This document shows, piece by piece, positions 36,625 through 46,732 of a stretch of DNA of 62,000 nucleotides. Position 1 is the first letter of the stretch. The number at the start of each line of letters is the position of its first letter. The translations under genes and the position numbers were made by a program. The notes under the pieces are model-generated. The model was not told the origin of the DNA, ran no database searches, and saw only the letters and a list, made by a program, of their open reading frames with translations. Source of the DNA: Gnetum montanum (Eukaryota; Streptophyta; Gnetopsida; Gnetales; Gnetaceae); NCBI GenBank assembly GCA_015680685.1, contig MNCI01030970.1:128987-190986 (forward strand), written 5' to 3'.

Positions 36625-37368
36625 TTGTACGACCTGATCATGACATCCATCCCACATCGTGAGGCTCTAATCTGCATGTTGACAACGATTTTGGTCAACG
36701 AAGACATGCTAGCAGAAGAGGAAGCAATTCATTCAGTTATGCTTCCCTCCACACCTGTAGATCTAGAACCATATCAACTAACTTTCTATGACGACTCCAT
36801 TAGGGAAGATCCCGAAAGGGGCCAGGTGACTACAACACCCCTATTCATCACAATTCAGGTCAGCCAATACCAGATCCAAAGGGTACACATTGATGATGGG
36901 GCTACCACGAACGTCATCCCCTTCCCTATTGTGGAAAAGTTGGGCTTGGTTGACCAGATCAAACCCACAATGACATCATACCTAAGGTTGTTCAATGGGG
37001 CACAGGTTGTGGTGAAAGGCACAATCCACATAGACTTTGTGGTAGGGGATCAGTTCTCCATAAACGCAATGTTCATCGTAGTCAAGGAGATGCCTAGGTT
37101 TAACTTAATCTTGGGGATGATCCATGGTGACGAGGTAATAGCGCAAGAAATCAATAACGTAGACATGGAGCAAGGCTCAAAGATAGTAACCTTTGAGAAT
37201 GAAGCACCTACTTACACCTGCACTAACCATCCAGCGGGAGAATTGGATCAGCAAGCCGGTTTCCAAAACGAAAGCACGTGGGTTGGGTTGCCCTTCCAAG
37301 CGGGGGACAATGATGTAAAAGAAGGCCCTGGAAAAGTGCCTTGGCCTTACGTTCCACTCAACCCATGA
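36625..37368 (+). pseudogene. Element E protease, with internal deletion
   Basis: Open for 247 codons. The active-site region reads RVHIDDGATTNVIPFP, with a DDG sequence (EDG in G) where D-S/T-G would be expected, and the C-terminal flap region FNLILG is present. In G, FNLILG is followed by RSWLAQM and an SSPIHQEIHLPY segment. In E that stretch of about 30 residues is missing, so the ORF is open but the fold is probably incomplete. It is followed not by RT, as in ordinary gypsy elements, but by 6 kb of other DNA. Confidence 0.75.
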
Positions 37369-37537
37369 TGGGTCAAGAACTAGCTACACATAGCATAGCA
37401 ACCCTGCTGCTTCCTGCCTAGTCATCATCCTTTGTTTGTTACCATCTTTCATGGTTTGCATCCATCTGTCTACGTAAGTTACCAGTTATCCGTTGTTTAA
37501 GTTTTTAATGTATCTTCTCTTTGGCATGCTACGCAGA

Positions 37538-37792
37538 GGCCTAAAATGGCCTAAAACTAGCAATCGCCCAAAATGGCCTAAACCTATGCCTCCCCATGGC
37601 TCAAAATGGCCTAAAACTAGCTATGGCCTGAAATGGCCTAAAACTAGTAGTTTCCCTAAATGGCCTAAAACTAGCCACGACTCGAAATGGCCAAAAACTA
37701 GCAATGGCCTGAAATGGCCTAAAACTAGCAAGGGCCCAAAATGGCCTAAAACTAGTAGAGGAACGAAATGGCCTAAAACTAGCACATAAAAG
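37538..37792 (+). repeat. Tandem array 1 (30 bp unit, about 9 copies)
   Basis: The unit is about AAATGGCCTAAAACTAGC plus 12 variable bases. Because 30 is a multiple of 3, the plus strand reads as a spurious decapeptide repeat (KWPKTS). The core CTAAAACTAGC resembles the cores of arrays 2 and 3. The array lies at the 3' edge of the antisense gene. Confidence 0.85.
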
Positions 37793-37848
37793 CATGAAAA
37801 TACAAAAGTTTGTGCAGAATCAATTTCTGTTCCCAAAATTCTCTTTTC

Positions 37849-37854
37849 TTTATT
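37849..37854 (-). terminator. Candidate polyadenylation signal of the antisense gene
   Basis: AATAAA on the minus strand, about 275 bp after the terminal TAA at 38,128. Its position is suitable, but the hexamer is common in AT-rich DNA. Confidence 0.3.
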
Positions 37855-38127
37855 CAAAACTGTTGTCTTTCAAGCAATGTTTGCAAAAATCTTACAAAAA
37901 TTCAAAACTTCAAAAAAATCCCATGCTATCATAGGTTGTTTCTGCCCTCATCATCTTTGTCACTCGCTTCTGTGTTACCTCCTTTTGCATCGCCTTCCCA
38001 TGCTTTGTCCTCTGCCACCCCTTCATTCCTTCCCTCTACGAGCCCTACGCCCTCAGTTGGAATCGACATTGTAGAAATGAAGTGGTCAACTAAAGCAACG
38101 CATGCAAGCTACAACAAAGAATAAGCA

Positions 38128-41100
38128 TTAACACAGCTGGAACCAACTAACCTAAGAAAGACCTATATCCGTCTTGAAGGGTATCTAGTCTAAACTGAGC
38201 CCAAGGTGATGCCAGACCTTCTCAGCCATGATATCCACCCAATGCCTATTTCTTGGTTCAATGTCCGCAGCAGCTCTCTCCCTTTCAACGGTTGTCCACC
38301 TTGGTGGTCTCGAAGAAAAGGAGCAGGTTGCGATCTCTCCTATGGGAAGGTCCACTTTCCACGCAGGAGATTCCATAACCTTTACCTACTCTTTGAAGTT
38401 GGCATAGGCCTTAGAAGTGTTAATAGCATTTACAAATGCTTTATACGTAAATGCTTTCACAGCAGTTTCCTTGTACAATTTACGATAGGTGGCATGTTCC
38501 AGTTTATACATATGTTTATGGTTTTTCTTGGACTACCCCCATTCGTGAATCCTGGTGCTGAAATCTTTCAAATCTTGACACTTCTAGGCCAACAAGTAAA
38601 TTTTCATACGTTGTTCTATTATTTCGTGGGTGGCTTCGACGTTCTGACGCACGACTATCTAAAATCTGGCATAATCTATCATAGCTGTGCACTAGTCCTT
38701 ATTATTAGTGTCACGAGCTATGAGGAATTCGTTCCTCTACTTAAGATCCTCCACCTCGACGCTCAGGTCAACCTTCTCTTGCTCGGCTTTTTGGACCCAT
38801 TTCCATAGGTCCTTGTTAACATGCATATACTCCCACAAGGAGCATGCCAAGTGCAAAGTGCATTTGCAAGCCTTTTCGTACGTGCAATGAGATACCTCAA
38901 TCACTTTAGGCAGGAATATAGGCACGACACCGACTTTCAAAGGCCGTGTCATGTCCCATTTGAGCTAAGAGGCTATCATGACACAAAGATCATGTCAGTC
39001 GCATTAGTGTAGCACGGTTAACAAATTCAAAAACTCTAGCATAGAAACATGAGATCACCTATCACTACTACTTACCTACTTCAAGGTCCACCTGCTGAAG
39101 GTAGCTGATCTTATCGTCGACGATTCCCTGCATGAACGTAAACTTATTAGGGATCTTGGCCCATGATTCCACATGAATCGAAGGAGGTCCTATAGCATCA
39201 ATAGTGGTACTTGTCATATAACTGAATGTGTCAATGATGGCCAAAATGGGCTATGACAAGGCAAACATATTACTAAACTCACCAGCGTCCAATTGCAGTC
39301 TCCCTTCCTGCTAATGTAAAATGATGGTGGAAGCCTTGGAAGAGGTCCTTGCTAGGTCTGTACAAGCCTCTTCTTCATACATTGGTGCCTTTCCTTTTGA
39401 GAGACCAGCATCTTTTTTATTCAAGGAAGACTCCTCTTCGTCTCCAAAAATGTCCTCATCATTAGAAGGAGGATTCTACCTAATAACAAGAGCCCCTACC
39501 TTAGCGGCAGGAGCTCCTTTCCTCTTGACCAAGGCCCTTTCTTCCAGGACTGGGGCCTCCATGTCTTTACTCATTGCCCCCGTCTTAGGGGCCGACACCC
39601 CTTCATCGCCTTCTTCTTCTTCCTCTTCTTTTTCTAGCAGCAAAGAAACGTGTTTGCATTAGCTCAAAATAGGTTAGCTTAAATTGGGTGTTACGCTACG
39701 CTACGCTGTCTAGCGTAGCATAGCATAGCAAGCATTAATAAAGTAGGCAAAGAAATAGACACAAACAAAGGTGTTTACCAATGGAGGGTTGCATCCTCTG
39801 TAGTTTAAGCCACATTCTTCACCCCTCCTCTTCCTATGTATGAAGGGTTCCCTCAGTTGAAGGAGGCCTCTTCCACTACAACTTACTAGCCACAGTCTCA
39901 GCTATGAGACGTTTCCCCCATGACACGCTACCAGCTATAGCAGGGAGTGTCTCTCCTACGCTATCTTGGCCATGAAAGTTGTGGGCCACCCAATCCTTAG
40001 TCACCACAGAGAATCACTCCCCCATTCGATTTCACATGACCCAGGCTCCATTCCTGTGAACCACCAAAAACTCCACGAAACGCTTTAGACAAGTTATGTA
40101 AAAGGCATAATGTATGTTGAAACAGGACTCTGGCTTCTTATGGAGCCCCAAGATTTCAATCTGCAAGCCTTTACATAGAAACCTAGACTAGTTGTAGCGG
40201 GCCCCCTCTTCCATGACCTCATGCTTTACCCAGGCCTACTCAATCCCCAGGACCTTCCCTTGGGAAAGCAGCTGGGGGAATGTGCGACCATGGAAGACAA
40301 GGTAAACCTCCCTAGCGGGTCCTGGGTTGAGCTTCTCCATGGGGAGCCCCTTCCACTCCTCGGCAATCCCTAACCACTCCTGAATGTCCTTCTTCTGAGG
40401 GCTCAGCTCCCTCTTGGACTTTGATCCTATGAGGATGCCATCGGCAGGGACACCGAAGAGGTCCACGAATAGCTGATCATTGATTTCAATGACCACCCAT
40501 ACATTCTGTATGTGCATGCGAAAGTGATCCACCTTGTCGGAAAAGGAGTTGACCAAGGAAAGCATCTTGGTGGCAGGAATTCTTGTATTCGGGGCCAAGA
40601 ATAAATCCATAAGCCCAGCCTTTTGGATGTTCTAAACCAAGGAGTCTGAAGCCACACCATTTATCCAGCATTGGCTCGCATCTACCTCTTCATACTTGAT
40701 GTAGATGTTTGTCTCTTGGTGCTCAACAGTTACCACTATCACCTCCTACGACTTTTTCGCCCCTATAGCAGTTTCCACAAGAAACGTTTAGCATAAAAAC
40801 ATAGAAAACATAAAAGATTGCAAAGGCACTTAAGCATGCATGCACACGCTGTTTAGCTTACCTGGTCTGTACAGCAATAGGAATGGCGAAAGACTAACTA
40901 GGACTTATTCAACGGTGATCGGTTTGAAGGGTGCTCATCCCTCATCCAACCAACCATACTCCTTGCATCTGAAGTAGGAAATGGGGTATAGGTCTAGGTA
41001 GGTGTGGTATTCACCCCTACATTAACCAATCACACCTACACGTGGGTTCTTAGTAGAAGAGAACTCCTACAAGACCATCAGTGTTGTGGTTAGCATACCC

Positions 41101-42329
41101 AATTTTTCATAAAGCAATTCCTTGCTAATGGAGATCCTGGTAACAAAAACATACTATTAGCGTCTCGCTAATATAGCAAGCATCGCACAATACAGTGGAA
41201 TAGGGCTGCAAAACTCACTCGCCAGCATAGTAGATGGTTTCTAGTGGGTTTTGAAAGCACGTTCCCATATAACATGCAATGAACAATTTGTTGTAAGGAT
41301 GGTAGCAGTCGTACTTAGGCATATCCTAGATCCAGCCAAACGCCTTAACTCTTTGGGGCATTGACTGGATCCTTCTCCCTGCCTAATAATGATTGCCCCA
41401 TCCATCAAAAACCTCAGGATACCCCAGCTTGCCCCAGGCAATAGGGCTTTTATTATGATGGCCGCCTCTTCCTCCTCTAGGTATGACCAAATGATTACAC
41501 TGAAGTATTGGAGGAGGTATTGTAGGAACTCCTGTGCTCCTTTCCTGAACCAGATCCCCTGCTCCCCCACACGTATACAGGGAGGAGGAGCATTGGCCAC
41601 AAGTTTTCTTACACAACATAGGACCCCTGCAATTTCTAAGACAATCATAATTACCCTTAGCCCCATCCTGCACAACACAACCAGCAAAATCTTAGCATCA
41701 TGACCAAGTGCAGTGCGCACGCAGCAGAGCAACACCTAACACCTTAGCATATAACATAGCATAATCCTCTTCCTGCACATAATGTAGTAAGAACATGAAA
41801 GCAATAGCGTAGTCAAAATATTTTAGCGTAGCAAAAGAGTGATTAACCCTAATAGGGCGATTAACAATACGCCTTGACAGAACACATGTTGCACTATCGC
41901 ATCACGCATGGCCAAACCCTCCTGAGGATCCTACGCTACGTCGTTCGAAAACCAAGTAACTTAAACCAACCAAACCCCCATGGTTATGACAACTGCAGCG
42001 ATGGCAGTTTAGGCAACCTTACATGAAAAGATAGCATAGTGTTTATGCATCTCTCGTGATCAAAATGGCAACAACGACGATGCAAAGGCCAAAACAACGA
42101 CAACACGATGACAGAAAACATGAATAACTAAAACTGAATCATAAAATGAAAGCAGAAAACAAAAAATGATAACAAAATTACAAGGAAGCAAAGGAAGCAT
42201 AGCAGCCTACCAAGTCAATGACGTGTCCTCCCCCACCACGACGCATGCTTGTGTCATGCGCCCTAGGGTTTCCTTTACCAACTCGACCTTTGTGAGCGTC
42301 AAGTGAGTATGTTCCTTCTTTGGAGCCAT
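38128..42329 (-). pseudogene. Antisense multi-exon cargo gene inside element E (six exons, stop-riddled)
   Basis: Exons on the minus strand: 42,329-42,211; 41,667-41,219; 41,136-40,862; 40,762-39,779; 39,633-39,076; 38,972-38,128. Every intron (543, 82, 99, 145 and 103 bp) has GT-AG ends, and reading phase carries across all five junctions after allowing one indel in exon 2. Total about 3.23 kb, about 1,075 codons. Start: MAPKKEHTHLTLTKVELV. Exon 2: HAD/FCP1-like region. Exon 4: globular, with VDHFRMHIQNVWVVIEIND and FVDLFGVPADG, loosely like plant transposon-associated domains. Exon 5: acidic run after the splice. Exon 6: long charged, helix-prone region with KAEQEKVDLSVEVEDLK. In exons 4-6 I count about 18 TAG, 3 TGA and no TAA before the final TAA. 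Recently intact, now dead. Known precedent: Tat-clade elements such as Grande carry antisense ORFs, though placed elsewhere. Confidence 0.65.
41219..41667 (-). pseudogene. Exon 2 of the antisense gene: FCP1/NIF-like HAD domain
   Basis: The pattern follows plant FCP1-homology HAD phosphatases. Motif I would be a hydrophobic strand ending D-x-x-G; here IMIVLEIAGVLC has Glu at the nucleophile position. Then comes RKGAQEFLQYLLQYFSVIIW, matching the R-P-x-x-x-EFL...F-V-x-(V/I)-W-S block. Next MDGAIIIRQGEGS fits the W-D-Q-x-x-C region, CPKELRRL the lysine motif, and, after a one-base frameshift, LFIACYMGTCFQNPLETIYY the motif IV strand (normally L-(I/V)-D-D-S-P). The acidic catalytic residues are substituted, so the protein is either a catalytically dead derivative or degraded. 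Assignment is by pattern only. Confidence 0.5.
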
Positions 42330-42480
42330 CGTCCTGCTTGTAGAATTTTCCTTGTTGCTATGTAAAAAACCACCTTACTCTCTGTTAGCACAATTTCTCT
42401 ACACTCTGAAATCACTTTCCGCTCCAAATATGGGCTCTGCGCTGTTACGGTGAGAATGAAAAGCTTACCAAGGTTTAATC

Positions 42481-42490
42481 CCTATTTATG
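42481..42490 (-). promoter_or_regulatory. TATA-like box upstream of the antisense gene
   Basis: The minus strand reads CATAAATAGG about 150 bp before the ATG at 42,329, a normal plant promoter spacing with a leader of roughly 120 bases. Bases 42,420-42,480 are less AT-rich and could hold the transcription start. Confidence 0.45.
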
Positions 42491-42689
42491 GCCGTAATGG
42501 TGAAAAAGGGAAACTTGCCACTCGCTCTCTCCTTTTAATGTAGGGTTTTCCATGTAGCATAACATGCCTACCACGACATCGTAGCACTATTGGCAATTAA
42601 AATAGGCACATCTGGGCAAGAGATCTTGGGACACTTCCAGTTAACCATTTGCTTTCTCTAAAAAAGAAAAAAAAATATTTTCGATTAGC

Positions 42690-43030
42690 GGTCCGAAAAT
42701 ACCTTAAACTAGCAATCATAGCATAGTTGCAACTTTAGCAGTCTAGAAAGACCTTAAACTAACAATTGTAGCGTAGTTGCAACTTTACTAGTCTGAAAAG
42801 ACCTTAAACTAGCAACCCCAGTGTAGTTGTGACTTTCGCAATTCGAAAAGACCTTAAACTAGCATTCTTAGCGTAGCGTCCCACTCTAGTTACCAATTCG
42901 GCAAGACCTTAAACTAGCAATCTTAGCGTAGCAGCAACTTTAACGGTCCAAAAAGATCTTAAAGTAGCAGTTTCGACTTGTTACGCATTCATAGTCTACG
43001 ATGACGTTAAACTAACACTTTCACATTTTC
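42690..43030 (+). repeat. Tandem array 2 (about 52 bp unit, 6-7 copies)
   Basis: The unit is close to AGACCTTAAACTAGCAAT, then CTTAGCGTAGTTGCAACTTT and a short linker. Copies differ by a few bases. It lies at the 5' edge of the antisense gene, upstream of its TATA-like box. The core CTTAAACTAGCA is shared with arrays 1 and 3. Confidence 0.85.
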
Positions 43031-43263
43031 ATGTTGGAATTTTTGCAATTTCGCATTCTCATATCGATAGTTTTACATTTTTCCTTTTAGCAATTTTGCG
43101 TCTCCATGCCTTAGCAGTCTGCCATGACTTTAAACTGGCAAAATCCTAATCTTTATATTATACTTCGCTAGTTACATCTCATCATTGCTTTGCAAGTTTT
43201 CATTATACATGATTACTACCAACAGGTGCCTCTTAACTAGGCTTTCATCTCATTTTGATAGGT

Positions 43264-44640
43264 TGAGCAAAAGATGGAATCCATTGCGACCTCTCCACAC
43301 CTTTAACTTTAGCAGGTCCACATGGCAAGCTCGCAAGACAATTGAACCCAGACCTAATCTACTGGGGCTCAACCACAACTAGCACTATAGCATCCTTAGA
43401 AACATCCCTAGACTAGCCCGAGAATCTAGTCCGAACCCTAGATTTAGAGGTCAGGGATGTAACTGAGGACCCTCTCGTTGAGATTCCTATGACCACGTCC
43501 AAGGAGGAAGTAAAAATGTTAAACATTAGCTCCCTCCTAGATGTGCAGATGCATGAATATGTAGCCAAGGTTCTGCAAGGCAACATCAAAGTCTTCGCAT
43601 GGTCATACAGTGACATGCCGAGTTTAGATCTGAGGCTAATATAGCACAACATTATCCTAGACCCACGCATTAAGGTAGTCAAGTAGAAGGCTCATAAGGT
43701 TAAACCAAAAATTGCACTAGTCGTAAGGGATGAAATCATGAAGCTATACCAAGCTGGTTTCATCCATGCAATTGATTACTCGAAATGGGTATTCAACATC
43801 GTTGTGGTTTCTAAGAAAACTAGAGGAATATGAATCTTTATAGACTTCCAGGATCTGAACAAGGTAATGATCAAAGATGATTTCCCACTTCCAAGCATCA
43901 ATCAACTCATCGACACTATGGCTGGTCATGCTCTGTTATCCTTCATGGATGGTTTGTCCGGCTACAACCAAATTTGCATCAACCTAGAGCATTAGCTAAC
44001 AACAACCTTCATGACCCCATGGAGTACCTTTTGTTACATCATGATGTCTTTTTGGCTCAAGAATTCTAGGGCGACCTACCAACAATCCATGACTTACATC
44101 TTCAGCGACTACATCCTAGAAACGCTAAACAACTATGTGGATGATATAGTAGTCAAGTCCAAAAAGGCTGCTAATCACCCACGCGATCTAGGGGTAGTCC
44201 TCAACTATTGTCAAATGCATGATTTACGCCTCAATCCTAAAAAGTATGTCTTTGGGGTGAAAAATGGATGCATGTTAGGATTTTTAGTATCGAAGGCCAG
44301 AATAAGGATCGACCCTAACAAAGTTAAATCCTCGTTAACCTGGAACCTTCTACAAACCTTAAGGAGTTATGTGGTTTTCCAGGTAGGGTACAATTCATCT
44401 GAAGGTTTATAGTAAAGTTGACTGACAGGTTACACCCCATGCAACATCTTCTAAAGAAAGGGGTTAACTTCGAATGGACAACCCAGTGTCAACAAGCCTT
44501 TGATGACTTGAAGAAAGAGCTTTTGCACCTCCCAACTATGCATCCGCCACAGAGGGATAAGCCTTTCTTCATCTACCTTTCCACCTCTGATGCATCTATC
44601 GCAGCACTGTTATGTTAGAAACGAGATGATGGATCTGAGA
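43264..44640 (+). pseudogene. Element E reverse transcriptase, broken
   Basis: The frame opens at about 43,264 (KDGIHCDLSTPLTLAG) and passes through the linker with IKVFAWSYSDMP. RT follows: FPLPSINQLIDTMAG, SFMDGLSGYNQI, and the catalytic YVDD at 44,134-44,145, then DIVVKSKKAANH and LRLNPKKYVFGV. Stops occur at Gln codons (for example EH-stop-LTTT for a usual DQ, and HNI preceded by TAG) and as TGA at a former Arg or Trp. The connection/RNase H start is at 44,418-44,618 (FEWTTQCQQAFDDLKKEL). YVDD is the Tat/Ogre form, in contrast to FMDD in the minus-strand elements. Confidence 0.85.
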
Positions 44641-45566
44641 TACCAATGTACTATCTGAGTCATGCATTAATAGCACATGAGGCAAAATACAATGAAGTGG
44701 AGAGGAATTGCCTTACCTTAGTGTTTGCATTATAAAAGTGAAGGAACTACCTATTTTGCAGTACAATTAACATCATTTGCAAAAGCAACATACTCCGAGC
44801 TATTACTAACAACTTGTACGAAAGTAGCAGGATAGCCCGCTAGAAAGCAATAACCACGGAGTTTGACTTACACTGTATGAGCCAATCGTTAACGAAGGGT
44901 CAAGCCATAACGACCCAACTCACAGCCTCACCTATCAATGACCAGGCAACCATAGATCTTGAATTCCTAGATGAGCATGTTGGTATTATCAATGCCATCC
45001 CATCACACCTCAAAGCTACTTTACACTTCGACAACGCCTTAACCGTGCGAGGAGGTAGTGCAGCTATCGTCATTACATTCCCCACTAGAGAAATGCACCC
45101 ATTTGCTTATCATTTTGCATTCCCCTAAACCAACAATGTGGCAGAGTATGAGGGGCTACTCAGAGGCCTCTTAACCACCCAAAAACTACGCATACAACAC
45201 CTGGTGATTCACGGGGATTCACAACTAGTTGTAAATCAAATAACCGAGGTCTATGCTTGTAAAGCTACGCACCTGTAACCCTACTGTGATCTAGCAAAAA
45301 GCCTACTTAAGCAATTTGCAACCACATATGTGCAACACGTGCCACGTAACAAGAACACCATGGAAGACCCCTTAGCCACTCTAGCACTAAATATTCCACC
45401 ACACTCGTTTGCAAGTCTACCAACTTTGATTGTCGAATGTACTGAGCCTATCACTCAAGCGAGACACATGGCCTCTATCAGTGCTGCTGACACCCAGGCC
45501 TGGTATGCTAACATTAAAGCCTACCTGCAACATGGCAAACACCCAAGCGAACTAACATTTGCATAG
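44641..45566 (+). pseudogene. Element E RNase H plus second (archaeal-type) RNase H, broken
   Basis: After RT, IPMYYLSHALIAHEAKYNEV is the end of the normal gypsy RNase H. A second RNase H follows from about 45,000: TLHFDNALTVRGGSAAIVI, then NNVAEYEGLLRGL, LVIHGDSQLVVNQI and HVPRNKNTMEDPLATLAL. The usual first catalytic Asp lies in F-D-G/N, the Glu in AEYEGL and a further Asp in GDSQLV; all three are still visible. Two RNase H domains in tandem are the hallmark of the Tat lineage, which includes Ogre. Stops at 45,126 and about 45,279, plus several upstream, break it. Confidence 0.8.
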
Positions 45567-46715
45567 AGAGATGTGATCCATAAGCGTGCCTAGCAAGATA
45601 CACTCATCGGAAATGACACCCTGTGCAGACGTTCCTACAATGGGATATTGCTGGCATGCGTGGATGAGGAGCAGGCACAAAAGATGATTAATGAAGTACA
45701 TGAGGGACCATGTGGTTGACACATAGCACCTAGGGCTCTAGCTATGAAAATCAGATGCCTAGGATACTATTGGCCCCATATGGAGCGTGACTGTCTGTCA
45801 AAAGTCAGGATATGTGACACATGCGAAAGATATGCAAATCTCATACACGTTTCACCTACAGAGCTACACCCAACGTAGATCACATGGCCTTTCCAACAAT
45901 GGGAACTAGACCTCATAGGACCTATCACGCCTAAGTCCTTCGCAAAGCATAGCTTCATTATCACCACCACTGAGTATTTTACTAAGTGGGTGGAAGCTAT
46001 CCCCTTGAGGAAGAGGATGTCTTAGCAGATTTTCCACTTCATACTGGACAACATAGTGACGAGGTGTGGGCTTCCAATGACTACTGTAACCGACAACGGA
46101 CCACAGTTTAGTAGTACGGAAACTCGAACCTTTTGTAGCAATCTAGGCATCAAGAAATCATTCTCCTCCCTATATTACCCACAGGCGGAGGCTACAAATA
46201 AGTCCATCATCAACTTGTTGAAGAGGATTCTTAACAATAGCAAGAGGTGGTGGCATGAGAAAATCCTCTATGTTTTATGGGCCTACAGGATGACATGTAG
46301 GACTGCGATGAGTAAGACTCCTTACTGTCTCGTTTATGGATTTGAAGCTATGTTGCCTCTTGAGTTGTAGGTACCATCACTCCAAATGATCCTCTCTGAT
46401 GTCATGAGCGAAGCCTAGAACAACAAGTTGAGGATTATCGACCTCGACTTAATAGAGGAGGAGCATGCACAAACGCTGAGTCACATAGAGCACTACTAGA
46501 GCACCATGCAAGCCTGCATCAATGGCCAATACAGAAGAGAGACCTTGTCCTCAAGGTCGTCCATGAACATGTGAGCAAATTCTTAGCCAACTGGGAAGGC
46601 CCATACATGGTCACCGAGGCCTTTAGTAATGGAGCCTTCAAGCTGGTGGACATGGATGGCAATGAGTTTGCAAACCTAGTGAATCACTCGTACCTCAAGC
46701 CGTACTACATCTAAA
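45567..46715 (+). pseudogene. Element E integrase, broken
   Basis: The zinc-binding domain reads EVHEGPCG-stop-H, then YYWPHMERDC and CDTCERYAN, with the Gly codon before His turned into TGA. In the catalytic core the first Asp is in WELDLIGPI (45,909), the second in VTDNGPQF (46,092) and the Glu in YYPQAEATN (46,188), so the DDE triad is intact. The C-terminal part at 46,460-46,715 is frameshifted; the reading LANWEGPYMVTEAF can be followed at about 46,580-46,625. Several TAG stops interrupt the core (46,023; 46,368). Confidence 0.85.
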
Positions 46716-46732
46716 GCATGAACACGATAAGC

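Larger units (their letters stand above)
37474..43261 (+). other. Candidate sense-strand intron between protease and RT
   Basis: Ogre elements are known for an intron between protease and RT. Here the two domains are 5.8 kb apart. A donor match (TACGTAAGT, GT at 37,474) lies about 105 bp after the protease stop. Acceptor matches lie just before the point where the RT frame opens (TTTTGATAG ending 43,261, or TTTAGCAG ending 43,315). Removing this stretch would bring the two ORFs close together. I cannot show that the frames fuse. The whole antisense gene and two tandem arrays lie inside it. Confidence 0.4.

Noticed and set aside
37493-37789. 98-codon plus-strand ORF with a perfect decapeptide repeat
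   Set aside because: It is array 1 translated; the 30 bp unit is a multiple of three, so openness is automatic. Units vary without respect for codons.
41389-41703. 104-codon plus-strand ORF opposite exon 2 of the antisense gene
   Set aside because: The minus-strand reading fits splice sites and phase and has family-like motifs; the plus-strand frame is its complement shadow.
42690-43030. Regularly spaced repeats that superficially resemble a CRISPR array
   Set aside because: Repeat and spacer are not distinct, units are imperfect, no cas genes are present, and the context is a plant retrotransposon.
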